Positions 16,427 through 24,366 of a DNA stretch of 33,375 bases are shown here, piece by piece. The notes beneath the pieces were generated by a model. That model did not search any database, was not told where the DNA came from, and was given only the letters and a program-made list of their open reading frames with translations. The stretch's first letter is position 1. Each line of letters opens with the position of its first letter. Position numbers and translations under genes: made by a program. This stretch comes from Saccharospirillum sp035704555 (lineage in GTDB: Bacteria > Pseudomonadota > Gammaproteobacteria > Pseudomonadales > Natronospirillaceae), in assembly GCA_035704555.1 (NCBI GenBank), contig DASSWT010000021.1, forward strand, positions 1 to 33,375, written 5' to 3'.

Positions 16427-16743
16427 TATTATTCTGTTTGAACCTGACGGAATCTTACCTTACTCCCACCTGTTTTTTTCTATCAAATTCTTACCAGTAC
16501 CTTTCGCAGTCTATGACCAGGGTGAGGATGTAAGGTCAGGAAAGGACTGGCATCTGCATACCTTTTATAAAAAGCATCGAAAAATCAGTCCGTTAGCCAG
16601 GCAACCAAAATCTATCCTCCCGTCCAGCGCCCGATTCCATGTCAGACAGGAATTCATCGTAACGTCACGGCACTGGATTCACCCACCGGACCATCCAGAA
16701 AAAACCAACAAGACCAACAAGACCAACAATAAGAGGAAGCACC
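16427..16743. promoter_or_regulatory. Divergent control region between sensor operon and ABC operon
   Basis: This 317-base region separates the two divergent sugar-related operons and must hold both promoters. It is more AT-rich than its surroundings. It contains two direct copies of TCTTACC (16453-16459 and 16489-16495, 36 bases start to start, close to the sensor-operon start). A TATAAA-containing AT stretch lies at 16563-16572, and a 3x9-bp tandem repeat lies just before the ABC Shine-Dalgarno. OmpR-type regulators bind direct repeats, so the TCTTACC pair is a candidate, but the 36-base spacing is long. No convincing -35/-10 pair could be fixed by eye. Confidence 0.45.
16704..16730 (+). 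repeat. 3 x 9-bp tandem repeat in ABC operon leader
   Basis: Three consecutive 9-mers, ACCAACAAG, ACCAACAAG and ACCAACAAT, end immediately before the Shine-Dalgarno AAGAGGA (16731-16737) of the binding-protein gene. The stretch is free of G-rich or self-pairing sequence. It could be an unstructured translation enhancer or a slippage-prone tract that sets leader length. Confidence 0.8.
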
Positions 16744-17997
16744 ATGCTGCCGTTAAAACCCTTAGTTGCACTGACCGCCACCCTGTTCACCCTGGGTATC
16801 GCCGCGGAGGCTCAAACCCTGACCATCGAAAGCTGGCGGGTCGACGACAAAGACCTCTGGGAAGACGTTCTGATTCCAGCTTTCAACCAGCAACACCCGG
16901 ATATCGAAATCCACTTCAACCCAACCTCACCAACCGAATACGATTCGTCGCTCAATGCCCGGATGCAGGCTGGCACCGCCGGTGATCTGGTGATCTGCCG
17001 CCCCTTCGATGTCTCGCTGAATCTGTATCGCCAGGGCCATCTGCTGGAACTTAACGGGCTGCCCGGCCTTGATCATTACAAGGACTTCGCCAAACGTGCC
17101 TGGAGCACCGACGACGGCGCGACCTCCTTCTGCCTGCCGATGGCCTCAGTTATTCACGGGTTCTTTTACAACAAAGAGATTTTCAACGAGTTGGATCTTG
17201 AGGTCCCACAAACCCGGGATGAGTTTTATTCGGTTCTGGATACCGTCAAATCTGAATCCCGTTACACCCCTATCGCTCTGGGCACCAATGATCAATGGGA
17301 AGCCAACCAGATTGTCTTCACCAACATTGGCCCCAATTTCTGGCAGGGTGAAACGGGTCGACTGGCGCTGATCAACGGCGAAGCCGCCTTTACCGATGCG
17401 GAGTATGTGGCTGCCTGGGAAGAGATGGCGCGCTGGTCTGACTATATGGGCCGCGGTTACCCGTCTCAGACCTACGGTGACTCGCAAAATCTGTTTGCGC
17501 TGGGCCGGGCTGCCGTCTATCCAACCGGCAGCTGGGACACGTCCTATTTTAACGACCAGGCAAGCTTTGAGTTCGGTGCCTTTAAACCACCCGTCGCCTC
17601 GGCAGGTGACCGTTGTTTCATCTCCGATCACACCGATATGGGCATTGGCATCAACAGCAGTTCGGCCAACCCGGAAGCAGCCAAAACCTTTTTAAACTGG
17701 GTCGCCAGCGCGGAATTTGCTGATCTGTTCACCAACGAAGTAACCGGCTTCTTTTCGTTGTCGACACACCCGGTCGAGGTGAATGATCCGGTCGCGGCTG
17801 AAATGCTCAGCTGGCGCGAGGAATGTGATTCAACCATTCGCCTGAACGCCCAGGTTATGAATCGTGGCACACCCAATATGGAGCAGGAACTCTGGGTCGT
17901 CAGCAGCCAGGTACTAAACGGTGAGCTGACACCGGAAGACGCAGCAGAGCGCATTCAGAATGGCTTTGCCGGATGGTATGAACCTCAGTCTGAGTAA
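16744..17997 (+). CDS. Sugar ABC transporter substrate-binding protein
   Basis: Periplasmic family 1 (MalE/UgpB-like) solute-binding protein of 417 residues. The signal peptide covers about 23 residues (LVALTATLFTLGIAAEA, cleavage before QTL). There is no lipobox cysteine, as expected for a diderm. Typical family features are the first strand LTIESWRVDD, a hinge with GDLVICRPFD, MASVIHGFFYNKEIFNEL, and FALGRAAVYPTGSWD. It is clearly different from the GtsA-like protein encoded divergently, so two sugar-binding proteins share this locus. AAGAGGA lies 6 bases before the ATG. Permease genes follow after 292 bases that contain palindromic element copy 3. The ligand is not predictable beyond a mono- or oligosaccharide. 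Confidence 0.92.
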   Translation: MLPLKPLVALTATLFTLGIAAEAQTLTIESWRVDDKDLWEDVLIPAFNQQHPDIEIHFNPTSPTEYDSSLNARMQAGTAGDLVICRPFDVSLNLYRQGHLLELNGLPGLDHYKDFAKRAWSTDDGATSFCLPMASVIHGFFYNKEIFNELDLEVPQTRDEFYSVLDTVKSESRYTPIALGTNDQWEANQIVFTNIGPNFWQGETGRLALINGEAAFTDAEYVAAWEEMARWSDYMGRGYPSQTYGDSQNLFALGRAAVYPTGSWDTSYFNDQASFEFGAFKPPVASAGDRCFISDHTDMGIGINSSSANPEAAKTFLNWVASAEFADLFTNEVTGFFSLSTHPVEVNDPVAAEMLSWREECDSTIRLNAQVMNRGTPNMEQELWVVSSQVLNGELTPEDAAERIQNGFAGWYEPQSE

Positions 17998-18051
17998 TCA
18001 GACTGCTTTAGGGTGTCTTTCAACTCAAGTTCAGAGTTCGCTACCAAGTGA

Positions 18052-18164
18052 GTGACAGGTGCCGGGGGTACCTATCCGGGGGAGTCTGCAGCATGGATGC
18101 TGCAGTCTAGGCCCCATGGATGGGTTTACGCCGACCCCGGATAGGTATCCCCGGTGCCTGACAC
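18052..18164. repeat. Intergenic palindromic element, copy 3
   Basis: The 30-base arms 18052-18081 and 18135-18164 pair at 29 of 30 positions (3 wobbles and one A-A mismatch). An 8-bp hairpin with TGGA loop follows the left arm: CTGCAGCA (18086-18093) with TGCTGCAG (18098-18105). The 29-base core 18106-18134 matches that of copy 1 at 27 positions. Compared with copy 1, arm positions 8, 16, 18, 19 and 23 and hairpin positions 2 and 6 changed on both sides so that pairing is kept. It lies between the binding-protein gene and the permease genes of one operon. Confidence 0.92.
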
Positions 18165-18289
18165 GGACTCATGGCTCCATTGTCTAGTCAAACTCCGAAA
18201 CTTTAGAGGCACCCTCTTTTTGCTTTCGCCCTGCCTGCTTACGAAAACAGGTTCGGCACGGTTCCTGATACACCCCGAGGTCATCCATT

Positions 18290-19204
18290 ATGCAACGCGC
18301 ATTTCCCTGGCATCTGATCTTTTTTCTGGCTCCGGCCGTTATTATTTATACCGCCTTCAGTGCCTACCCTTTGCTGGATACGCTGCGGTTGAGTTTTTTT
18401 ACCGACAGTGAAACCGGCGAACGCAGCTTTGCCGGCCTGGCCAATTTTGTCACCCTGCTGGGCGATTCGGTTTGGTCCGAGCCTTTCTGGAATGCCATGT
18501 GGAACAACACCCAGTTTTTTCTGATTCACCTGCTGGTGCAGAACCCTATAGGTTTGGGACTGGCAGCCTTGCTGAGTTTGAAAGGGCTGCGCGGTGCCCG
18601 TACTTACCGCACTCTGATTTTTCTGCCCACCCTGCTATCGGTGGTTATTATCGGATTTATCTGGCAATTGATTCTGAGCCCCTTGTGGGGTGTGTCAGAA
18701 AACTTTCTGTACGCGCTGGGGTTGGGTGAGTATTTCGATGCCTGGCTCGGCCGGGAAAGTTCTGCGCTGATCACCCTGTCGCTTATCTCCGTCTGGCAGT
18801 TTATCGGTATCCCGATGATGCTGATTTACGCCAGCCTGCTGTCCATTCCCGATGAACTTCTGGAAGCGGCCAAGGTCGATGGCGCCTCGCCCTTCAGAAT
18901 ATTCTGGCGCATTAAAGTACCGCTGATTCTGCCCACCCTGGGCCTGGTGACCATTCTTACCTTCGTTGGAAATTTTAATACCTTTGAATTGGTCTATGCC
19001 GTTAAAGGGGCGCTCGCCGGCCCGGATTTTTCCACCGATATTATGGGCACTTTCTTCTACCGCACCTTCTTTGGCTATCAGTCTCAGCTGGGCAGCGCCA
19101 CCATGGGGGCAACGGTTGCCACCCTGATGTTCCTGGTAATTTTGCTGGGTGTGATGGCGTATTTCTATTTCATTCAGCGTCGTCTGACGCGCTACCAACT
19201 GTAA
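18290..19204 (+). CDS. Sugar ABC transporter permease (MalF type)
   Basis: Inner-membrane permease of 304 residues with six predicted helices, the first at about 8-28 (HLIFFLAPAVIIYTAFSAYP). The cytoplasmic EAA loop that docks the ATPase reads ELLEAAKVDGASPFRIFWRI near 192-211, then PLILPTLGL. A CGAGG lies about 9 bases before the ATG. It pairs with the MalG-type permease 10 bases downstream. Length and lack of a long periplasmic loop resemble UgpA/LacF-type permeases rather than E. coli MalF. The transporter's ATP-binding subunit is not encoded nearby. Confidence 0.93.
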   Translation: MQRAFPWHLIFFLAPAVIIYTAFSAYPLLDTLRLSFFTDSETGERSFAGLANFVTLLGDSVWSEPFWNAMWNNTQFFLIHLLVQNPIGLGLAALLSLKGLRGARTYRTLIFLPTLLSVVIIGFIWQLILSPLWGVSENFLYALGLGEYFDAWLGRESSALITLSLISVWQFIGIPMMLIYASLLSIPDELLEAAKVDGASPFRIFWRIKVPLILPTLGLVTILTFVGNFNTFELVYAVKGALAGPDFSTDIMGTFFYRTFFGYQSQLGSATMGATVATLMFLVILLGVMAYFYFIQRRLTRYQL

Positions 19205-19214
19205 GGAGCCTGCG

Positions 19215-20060
19215 ATGACGACGTCGTATCGCTACCCGGATAAAGCCCGCATGGGTCTGGTGCATCTGGCGCTTCTGGGTTACACCCTGATCGCGCTGTT
19301 TCCGATTGTGCTGGTCATCATTAATTCGTTTAAATCACGCGCTGCGATTTTCAACGACCCTCTTTCATTACCCGACACTGACAGCTTTACCCTGATCGGC
19401 TACACCAAAGTGCTGCAGGAGTCCGATATATTGCTGTATTTCGGCAACAGTCTGCTGGTCACGGTGATCCCGTTATTTTTGGTGTTGCTGTTCGGCGCCA
19501 TGGCGGCCTGGGCGCTGAGCGAATACCGGTTTAGGGGAAGCCGGCTGCTGGTGTTGTTTCTGGCCATGGGCATCATGGTGCCTATACGCCTGGGAACGGT
19601 GAGCATTCTCGAAACCATGGTAGGTCTGAACCTGGTCAATACGCATATGGCGCTGATTCTGGTGTACACCGCCATGGGCTTGCCGCTGGCTATTTTCATT
19701 CTGACGGAGTTCATCGGCCAGGTTCCCAATGAACTGAAAGAAGCGGCACGTTGTGATGGTATCAGCGAGATTCGTCTGTTTTTTCAGATCATACTGCCAC
19801 TGGTTCGACCAGCCGTGGCAACGGTCGCGGTGTTCACCATGGTGCCGATGTGGAATGACCTCTGGTTTCCGCTGATACTGGCCCCCGGTGACGCCACCAA
19901 GACAATTCAGTTGGGCGTGCAACAGTTCATCGGCCAGTACGCTACCGACTGGAACTCGGTACTGGCGGCCCTGTCGCTGGCGGTGTTGCCCATACTGGTG
20001 CTGTATGTGTTTTTCTCTCAGCAACTGATCAGCGGACTGACGTCAGGGGCAGTCAAGTAA
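19215..20060 (+). CDS. Sugar ABC transporter permease (MalG type)
   Basis: Second inner-membrane permease, 281 residues and six helices, starting at about 16-38 (VHLALLGYTLIALFPIVLVI). Typical MalG-type features are NSFKSRAAIF after helix 1, the EAA loop ELKEAARCDGISEIRLFFQI near 176-195, then LPLVRPAVATVAVFT. The C-terminal QQLISGLTSGAVK is the standard family ending. AAGGAG sits 6 bases before the ATG. It is the last gene of the transporter operon. No MalK/UgpC-type ATPase follows, so a shared ATPase encoded elsewhere must energise the system. A weak hairpin (20068-20091) follows the stop. Confidence 0.94.
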   Translation: MTTSYRYPDKARMGLVHLALLGYTLIALFPIVLVIINSFKSRAAIFNDPLSLPDTDSFTLIGYTKVLQESDILLYFGNSLLVTVIPLFLVLLFGAMAAWALSEYRFRGSRLLVLFLAMGIMVPIRLGTVSILETMVGLNLVNTHMALILVYTAMGLPLAIFILTEFIGQVPNELKEAARCDGISEIRLFFQIILPLVRPAVATVAVFTMVPMWNDLWFPLILAPGDATKTIQLGVQQFIGQYATDWNSVLAALSLAVLPILVLYVFFSQQLISGLTSGAVK

Positions 20061-20067
20061 GTGCCAG

Positions 20068-20091
20068 CCGGGCAACCGATGACCGGCCCGG
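20068..20091 (+). terminator. Weak hairpin after the ABC operon
   Basis: CCGGGC (20068-20073) can pair with GCCCGG (20086-20091) around a 12-base loop, 7 bases beyond the permease stop. There is only a poor T-rich tail (around 20099-20109). It is the best candidate for ending the transporter transcript before ubiH. Confidence 0.3.
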
Positions 20092-20137
20092 TCAGCCCTG
20101 TTATTATCTGCGACCTCTGTTTTATGGTCGCTTCTCT

Positions 20138-21382
20138 ATGCAACCCTTTGATATCGCAATCGTCGGCGGTGGTCTGGTCGGCCTGACCCTGGTGCGTGCC
20201 TTGCAACCTGCACTTAATGCAGGTGCGCGCCTGGTGGTGATCGACCCGGCGCCCACCCCGACGAACCAGGCGCCTCAGTCACCCAGCTTTGACGACCGGG
20301 CAACGGCGCTCGCTGCCTATTCCTGTCTTGCGTTGCGCCGGCTTGGGTTGGGTGAACCACTCGACCGGTATTCCAGCGCTATTCGCCGAATCGAAGTCAG
20401 CGACAAGGGCCACGCCGGCTATCAGCTGATGGACTCAGCCGATCACCCTGAAGGCTCCTTCGGGCAGGTCATCGGCAATGCCGCCCTTGGCCGGATTCTG
20501 TGGCAAAGCGTGCAATCACTGCCGGGTGTCGACTGGCGATTTGGCACCCGGGTGCAACACATCGTGCCAGGGCAGGAACATAGCACGCTCAGCCTTGAAA
20601 ACAGCGAACCGCTGGCCGCCCGTCTGGTCATTCTCTGCGACGGTGGCCGCTCACCCCTGACCCAACAGCTGGGCATTGGCCATACCCTGCGTGACTACCA
20701 GGCGCGTGCCGTCATCGCCACCGCCCGAACCGAACAGCCCCATGAAGGCCGGGCTTATGAGCGTTTTACCGATACCGGCCCCATCGCTCTGTTACCCTTT
20801 GGCGACTATTCCTCCCTGGTCTGGACAATACCCGACCGGCTGCAGAAACGCTTTCAGGCACTGAACGACCAGGACCGTCTGACCCTGCTCAATGAGCGCT
20901 TTGGCCAGCGGCTGGGGCGCATCACTGAACTCGGCCCGCTCACCGGTTACCCGCTGCAACGGCGCACCGCTACCGAACTGGTCCGCCATCGCTTGCTGGT
21001 GCTGGGTAATGCTGCCGCGACGCTGCACCCGGTTGCGGGGCAGGGCTTCAATTTGGCACTGCGCAGTGTGATGCGCGCCGCCACCTTGCTGAACCAGCAC
21101 CTGGTGCAAGGCGACGATGCCGGTGCCATCGCACCGTTGCATCGGCTCGCCGACGCCATTCAGGCTGATCAGGCGATCACCGCCGGCTTTTCCGACTCTC
21201 TGGTACGCAGCTTTGGCTCGACACGCCCCTGGCTGCAACTGGGTCGCACCCTGGGGTTGAACGCGCTGGACCGTCACCCAATGCTTGGCCGCAGCTTTGC
21301 GCTGGCCAGCATGGGCTTGCTGCAGGGCGCCCCCCTGCCATACCCCGAACCGAACCTGGCGAATGAAGGAAGGCTGTCATGA
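20138..21382 (+). CDS. ubiH: UbiH-type FAD monooxygenase (ubiquinone synthesis)
   Basis: Flavin-dependent hydroxylase of ubiquinone biosynthesis, acting on the octaprenyl-phenol ring (C1 position in E. coli UbiH). The 414-residue protein opens with the FAD-binding Rossmann motif IVGGGLVGLTLV (about 7-18). It has the family's DDRATALA segment (about 50-57) and the FAD ribityl motif GNAAATLHPVAGQGFNLAL; GN replaces the more common GD. It overlaps the next hydroxylase gene by 4 bases (ATGA). No clear Shine-Dalgarno precedes the chosen ATG. The usual upstream neighbour pepP is absent; a sugar permease gene lies there instead. UbiH versus UbiF assignment rests on order and overall similarity. Confidence 0.88.
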   Translation: MQPFDIAIVGGGLVGLTLVRALQPALNAGARLVVIDPAPTPTNQAPQSPSFDDRATALAAYSCLALRRLGLGEPLDRYSSAIRRIEVSDKGHAGYQLMDSADHPEGSFGQVIGNAALGRILWQSVQSLPGVDWRFGTRVQHIVPGQEHSTLSLENSEPLAARLVILCDGGRSPLTQQLGIGHTLRDYQARAVIATARTEQPHEGRAYERFTDTGPIALLPFGDYSSLVWTIPDRLQKRFQALNDQDRLTLLNERFGQRLGRITELGPLTGYPLQRRTATELVRHRLLVLGNAAATLHPVAGQGFNLALRSVMRAATLLNQHLVQGDDAGAIAPLHRLADAIQADQAITAGFSDSLVRSFGSTRPWLQLGRTLGLNALDRHPMLGRSFALASMGLLQGAPLPYPEPNLANEGRLS

Positions 21383-22593
21383 CGACCGAGCACACTCCTG
21401 ACCTGTTGATTATCGGCGGCGGTATGGTCGGCCTGGCTCTGGCCATCGACAGTGCCCGCAGCGGCATGAAGGTGGCGGTCGTGGAAAAAGACCTGCCCGA
21501 AACCGAAACGCCGGTTGCCGGTGTCTACTCACCTAGGGTCAGCGCCATCAGCCGGCAAAGTCAGGACTGGCTCACCGGTCTGGGCGTTTGGCAGCACTTG
21601 CCTGCCGGAAGGGCCTGCGCCTACCGCCAGATGAAGGTCTGGGATGGGCAGGGCCAGGGGCGCATCGGTTTTCATGCCGATGAGGTTCAGGCCGAAGATC
21701 TGGGCCATATCATCGAAAACCGCTGGCTGGTCAGCGCCCTGTGGCACCAGGCGGAACAAACCCCCGGCATCACCCTGCTGGCGGGCCGAACCCTGCAGCA
21801 ATGGCAGCATCAGGGCGATCAGGTGCTGGCCACGCTGAGTGACAACAGCGCAGTCACCGCCTCGGTCATGGCCGCCTGTGACGGTCGTTTCTCAAAGGTT
21901 CGAAGCGATGCCGGCATGGCCACCCGGGAGTGGGATTACCATCAGCAAGCCATTGTCACCACGGTACGCCACCAGCGGTCTCATTGCGGGGTCGCGCATC
22001 AGGTGTTTCTGGAAACCGGCCCGCTCGCCTTTCTGCCACTGCAGGATGAAACAGGCGACCAGCATGCCAGCTCGATCGTCTGGAGTGTCGACAACGACGC
22101 GGTGCAGACGCTGCTCGACCTGCCCAAAGATGAGTTTCTGGCCGCACTGAACCGGGCGTTCGAAGATACCCTGGGGGAACTGACCGACTGCGACCCCCGC
22201 TTCAGTTTTCCATTGCAACAAATGCACAGCAAGCGTTACATAGCGCCGCGCCTGGTTCTGGTCGGCGATGCTGCCCACGCTCTACACCCGCTGGCGGGCC
22301 AGGGCGTCAACCTGGGCTTTCAGGATGCCGCCACCCTGGCCAGCGAATGGCACCGCGCGCGCCAGCGCGGCGAAGACCCGGGCAGTGAGCGCACACTGCG
22401 CCGCTACCAGCGCCAGCGCCAGGGCCACAACCTGGGCGCCATGGCCGCCATGGAAGGGTTCAAGCGGCTGTTTGGCAGCGACCATCCGCTGGCTGTGCTG
22501 AGCCGCAACTGGGGCATGAGCCAGCTGAACCGGCTGTCACCGGCGAAGCGCCCGCTGATCAGAACGGCCCTTGGCCGTGTAAAAGCCGACTAA
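21379..22593 (+). CDS. ubiI: UbiI/VisC-type FAD monooxygenase (ubiquinone synthesis)
   Basis: Second flavin hydroxylase of the ubiquinone pathway, 404 residues, paralogous to the upstream UbiH. In E. coli UbiI performs the C5 hydroxylation. Seen are the dinucleotide-binding IIGGGMVGLALAID (about 11-24), RVSAISRQSQDWL near 53-65, and the C-terminal VGDAAHALHPLAGQGVNLGF with the typical GD. ATGA overlap with ubiH means coupled translation. trmL begins 12 bases downstream. Adjacent ubiH-ubiI is standard in gammaproteobacteria. UbiF cannot be fully excluded without alignment. Confidence 0.86.
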   Translation: MTTEHTPDLLIIGGGMVGLALAIDSARSGMKVAVVEKDLPETETPVAGVYSPRVSAISRQSQDWLTGLGVWQHLPAGRACAYRQMKVWDGQGQGRIGFHADEVQAEDLGHIIENRWLVSALWHQAEQTPGITLLAGRTLQQWQHQGDQVLATLSDNSAVTASVMAACDGRFSKVRSDAGMATREWDYHQQAIVTTVRHQRSHCGVAHQVFLETGPLAFLPLQDETGDQHASSIVWSVDNDAVQTLLDLPKDEFLAALNRAFEDTLGELTDCDPRFSFPLQQMHSKRYIAPRLVLVGDAAHALHPLAGQGVNLGFQDAATLASEWHRARQRGEDPGSERTLRRYQRQRQGHNLGAMAAMEGFKRLFGSDHPLAVLSRNWGMSQLNRLSPAKRPLIRTALGRVKAD

Positions 22594-22605
22594 ACAGGAG
22601 TCGCC

Positions 22606-23070
22606 GTGTTTCACATTGCCCTGCACGAACCCCAAATTGCCCCCAACACCGGCAACATCATGCGCCTGGTCGCCAACAACGGCTGCCAGTTGCATCTTAT
22701 TGAACCCTTCGGCTTTGATTTCGAGGAAAAGAAGCTGCGCCGCGCCGGGCTCGACTATCAGGATCTGGCCCGGGTGACCCGTTACCCTAATTACGCGGCT
22801 TTCCTCACCGCAATGGGCGAACGCCGCATTTTCGCACTCACCACCAAAGGCACGCACAATTACGCCGATGTCGCCTTTGAGCCAGACGATGTCTTGCTGT
22901 TCGGGTCAGAAACCTCCGGGCTGCCGCCCGCCATCCGCGAGGCATTGCCTGCCGAACGTCGCCTGCGCATTCCCATGTTACCCAATAACCGCAGCATGAA
23001 CCTGTCGAACGCCGTGGCGCTGGTCAGCTATGAGGCCTGGCGCCAGCAGGGGTTTGTGGGTGGCAGTTAG
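22606..23070 (+). CDS. trmL: tRNA (cytidine/uridine-34-2'-O)-methyltransferase
   Basis: SPOUT-class enzyme that 2'-O-methylates the wobble nucleotide of leucine tRNAs. The 154-residue length is that of TrmL (YibK), which lacks an extra RNA-binding domain. The N-terminus has HIALHEPQIAPNTGNIMRL. The C-terminal trefoil knot motifs are LLFGSETSGLPP and RIPMLPNNRSMNLSNAVALV; the more usual RSLNLSN is RSMNLSN here. The start is GTG with CAGGAG a few bases upstream, 12 bases after ubiI, so it probably shares the ubi transcript. Confidence 0.95.
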   Translation: MFHIALHEPQIAPNTGNIMRLVANNGCQLHLIEPFGFDFEEKKLRRAGLDYQDLARVTRYPNYAAFLTAMGERRIFALTTKGTHNYADVAFEPDDVLLFGSETSGLPPAIREALPAERRLRIPMLPNNRSMNLSNAVALVSYEAWRQQGFVGGS

Positions 23071-23397
23071 TGATGCCGTCTGCGACCCGGACAGCAAATA
23101 ATTGACACTCTGCGTCACTTGCCCCACTTTCACCCGTCGCGAAATTGACGACCAACCGAATTCATTCAAGAGTCCGTCGTTACATTTGACTTCCGTTCCC
23201 ATAGAATGTGACGCAATCATCATTTTCAAACAGTTTTTATCAAACAACAGTCTGTATCATCTTGCCAGAGCATTCATATGGTGCTTGGCGATTACAATAA
23301 TAAAATGCCAGTCGCGGATAGATGGCAATACACAAGATCAAAACGAAATAGCTAGTCGTTAGAGCACAATGCGCACGGTTATTGCTAGACTCAAACA
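23071..23397. promoter_or_regulatory. AT-rich intergenic region upstream of the msh operon
   Basis: These 327 bases separate trmL from the pilus operon and are visibly more AT-rich than both flanks, mostly over 23180-23390. The promoter of the roughly 10-kb msh operon is expected here. A possible -10 (TATCAT, 23255-23260) and a TACAAT/TAAAAT cluster at 23293-23306 are present, but none has a good -35 at normal spacing. No sigma-54 site was found. One open frame (23102-23362) exists but has no Shine-Dalgarno and no recognisable product. Confidence 0.45.
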
Positions 23398-24366
23398 GTG
23401 AACGAGCGGAGAAGGCATCTTTTGGGCGACATGAAACGGCGTAAACGGCCAGCGCGCCAGCAAACCTGGGTTTATCTGACAGAAACAGGCATCGGTTTGC
23501 TGGTGCTCGAACGTTCCCGTCAGAATATGGTACAGGTGAAAACCAGCCTGTGGCGCTCGGAAGACAAGCCTCTGGAGCATGCAGAGCTATTGGCCGGCTG
23601 GGTCGCACAACACAGCCGGGGCCAGCTAAACCTGTTGCTCAGTGACCCGGCCTACCAGCTGCTGCTGGTCGATGTTCCGGATGTGCCTGCGGCTGAGGTG
23701 GACTCTGCGCTACGCTTAAAAGCGGCCGAGCTGATCAGTTACGATCTCGACGATGCTACCATCGACATTATTCCGCTGCCTGCCGAAGCTTACCGGGGCC
23801 GGTTGCGCATGGCGTTTGTAATCGCCGCAGAAAAGAAACCACTGAGCGACTGGGCCATGGCAATGGCCCGGCGCGGGCAGCGCATCGAATGCATCGACAT
23901 CGACCAGCTCACCCTGCGCAACACCGCCATCCGCACCCTGGCACGGGACCAGAGTGGCTTGCTGTTCATGGAAGCAGACCGCTGCCGGTTGATTTTGCTG
24001 TTTGATCAGGAAATTGTACTCAGCCGGCAGTTCGAGATCGGCTATTCCGACCTCGGGGTGGGCGCAGACGGCGATGCCGATCTGGTACTGGAAGGCACTC
24101 TGGACATTCAGCTCGACGCCCTGTCGCTCGAAATTCGCCGTTCTTTCGACTACTACGAAGCCCAGCTGGGCCTGGGCGCCATCAGTGAGGTGGCGCTGTT
24201 GGGCTGGCCGGGTGAACCGGGCATCAGCGAAACGCTGGGCGCCAAACTGGATACCCGTTTTGGGCTATTGCACCCGGAGGACTTCATTCTGACCCCAGCC
24301 GATACCGAGTGGCCTGCTGAGCTGACACCGGCTCTGGGCGCCGCCTTTCGGGAGGGTGCTGCATGA
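23398..24366 (+). CDS. mshI: MSHA biogenesis protein MshI (PilM-like)
   Basis: Cytoplasmic actin-like (PilM-fold) component of the pilus inner-membrane platform, 322 residues. After a basic N-terminus it shows TWVYLTETGIGLLVLER, LLLVDVPDVPAAEVDSALRL and, near 245, LSLEIRRSFDYYEAQ, the hallmark of MshI/PilM proteins. The start is uncertain. GTG at 23398 has no Shine-Dalgarno. In-frame TTG at 23422 has GGAGAAGG 6 bases upstream. ATG at 23431 is also possible. The conserved part begins after all three. It opens the msh operon and overlaps the next gene by 4 bases. Confidence 0.85.
   Translation: MNERRRHLLGDMKRRKRPARQQTWVYLTETGIGLLVLERSRQNMVQVKTSLWRSEDKPLEHAELLAGWVAQHSRGQLNLLLSDPAYQLLLVDVPDVPAAEVDSALRLKAAELISYDLDDATIDIIPLPAEAYRGRLRMAFVIAAEKKPLSDWAMAMARRGQRIECIDIDQLTLRNTAIRTLARDQSGLLFMEADRCRLILLFDQEIVLSRQFEIGYSDLGVGADGDADLVLEGTLDIQLDALSLEIRRSFDYYEAQLGLGAISEVALLGWPGEPGISETLGAKLDTRFGLLHPEDFILTPADTEWPAELTPALGAAFREGAA

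Noticed and set aside
7835..18164. CRISPR or integron interpretation of the repeated elements
   Set aside because: Copies are 4-6 kb apart with ordinary genes between, are long self-complementary palindromes, and no cas or integrase gene is present.
23102..23362. 86-codon open frame in the AT-rich gap before the msh operon
   Set aside because: No Shine-Dalgarno, no recognisable motif, and codon use unlike the neighbours; more likely a control region.
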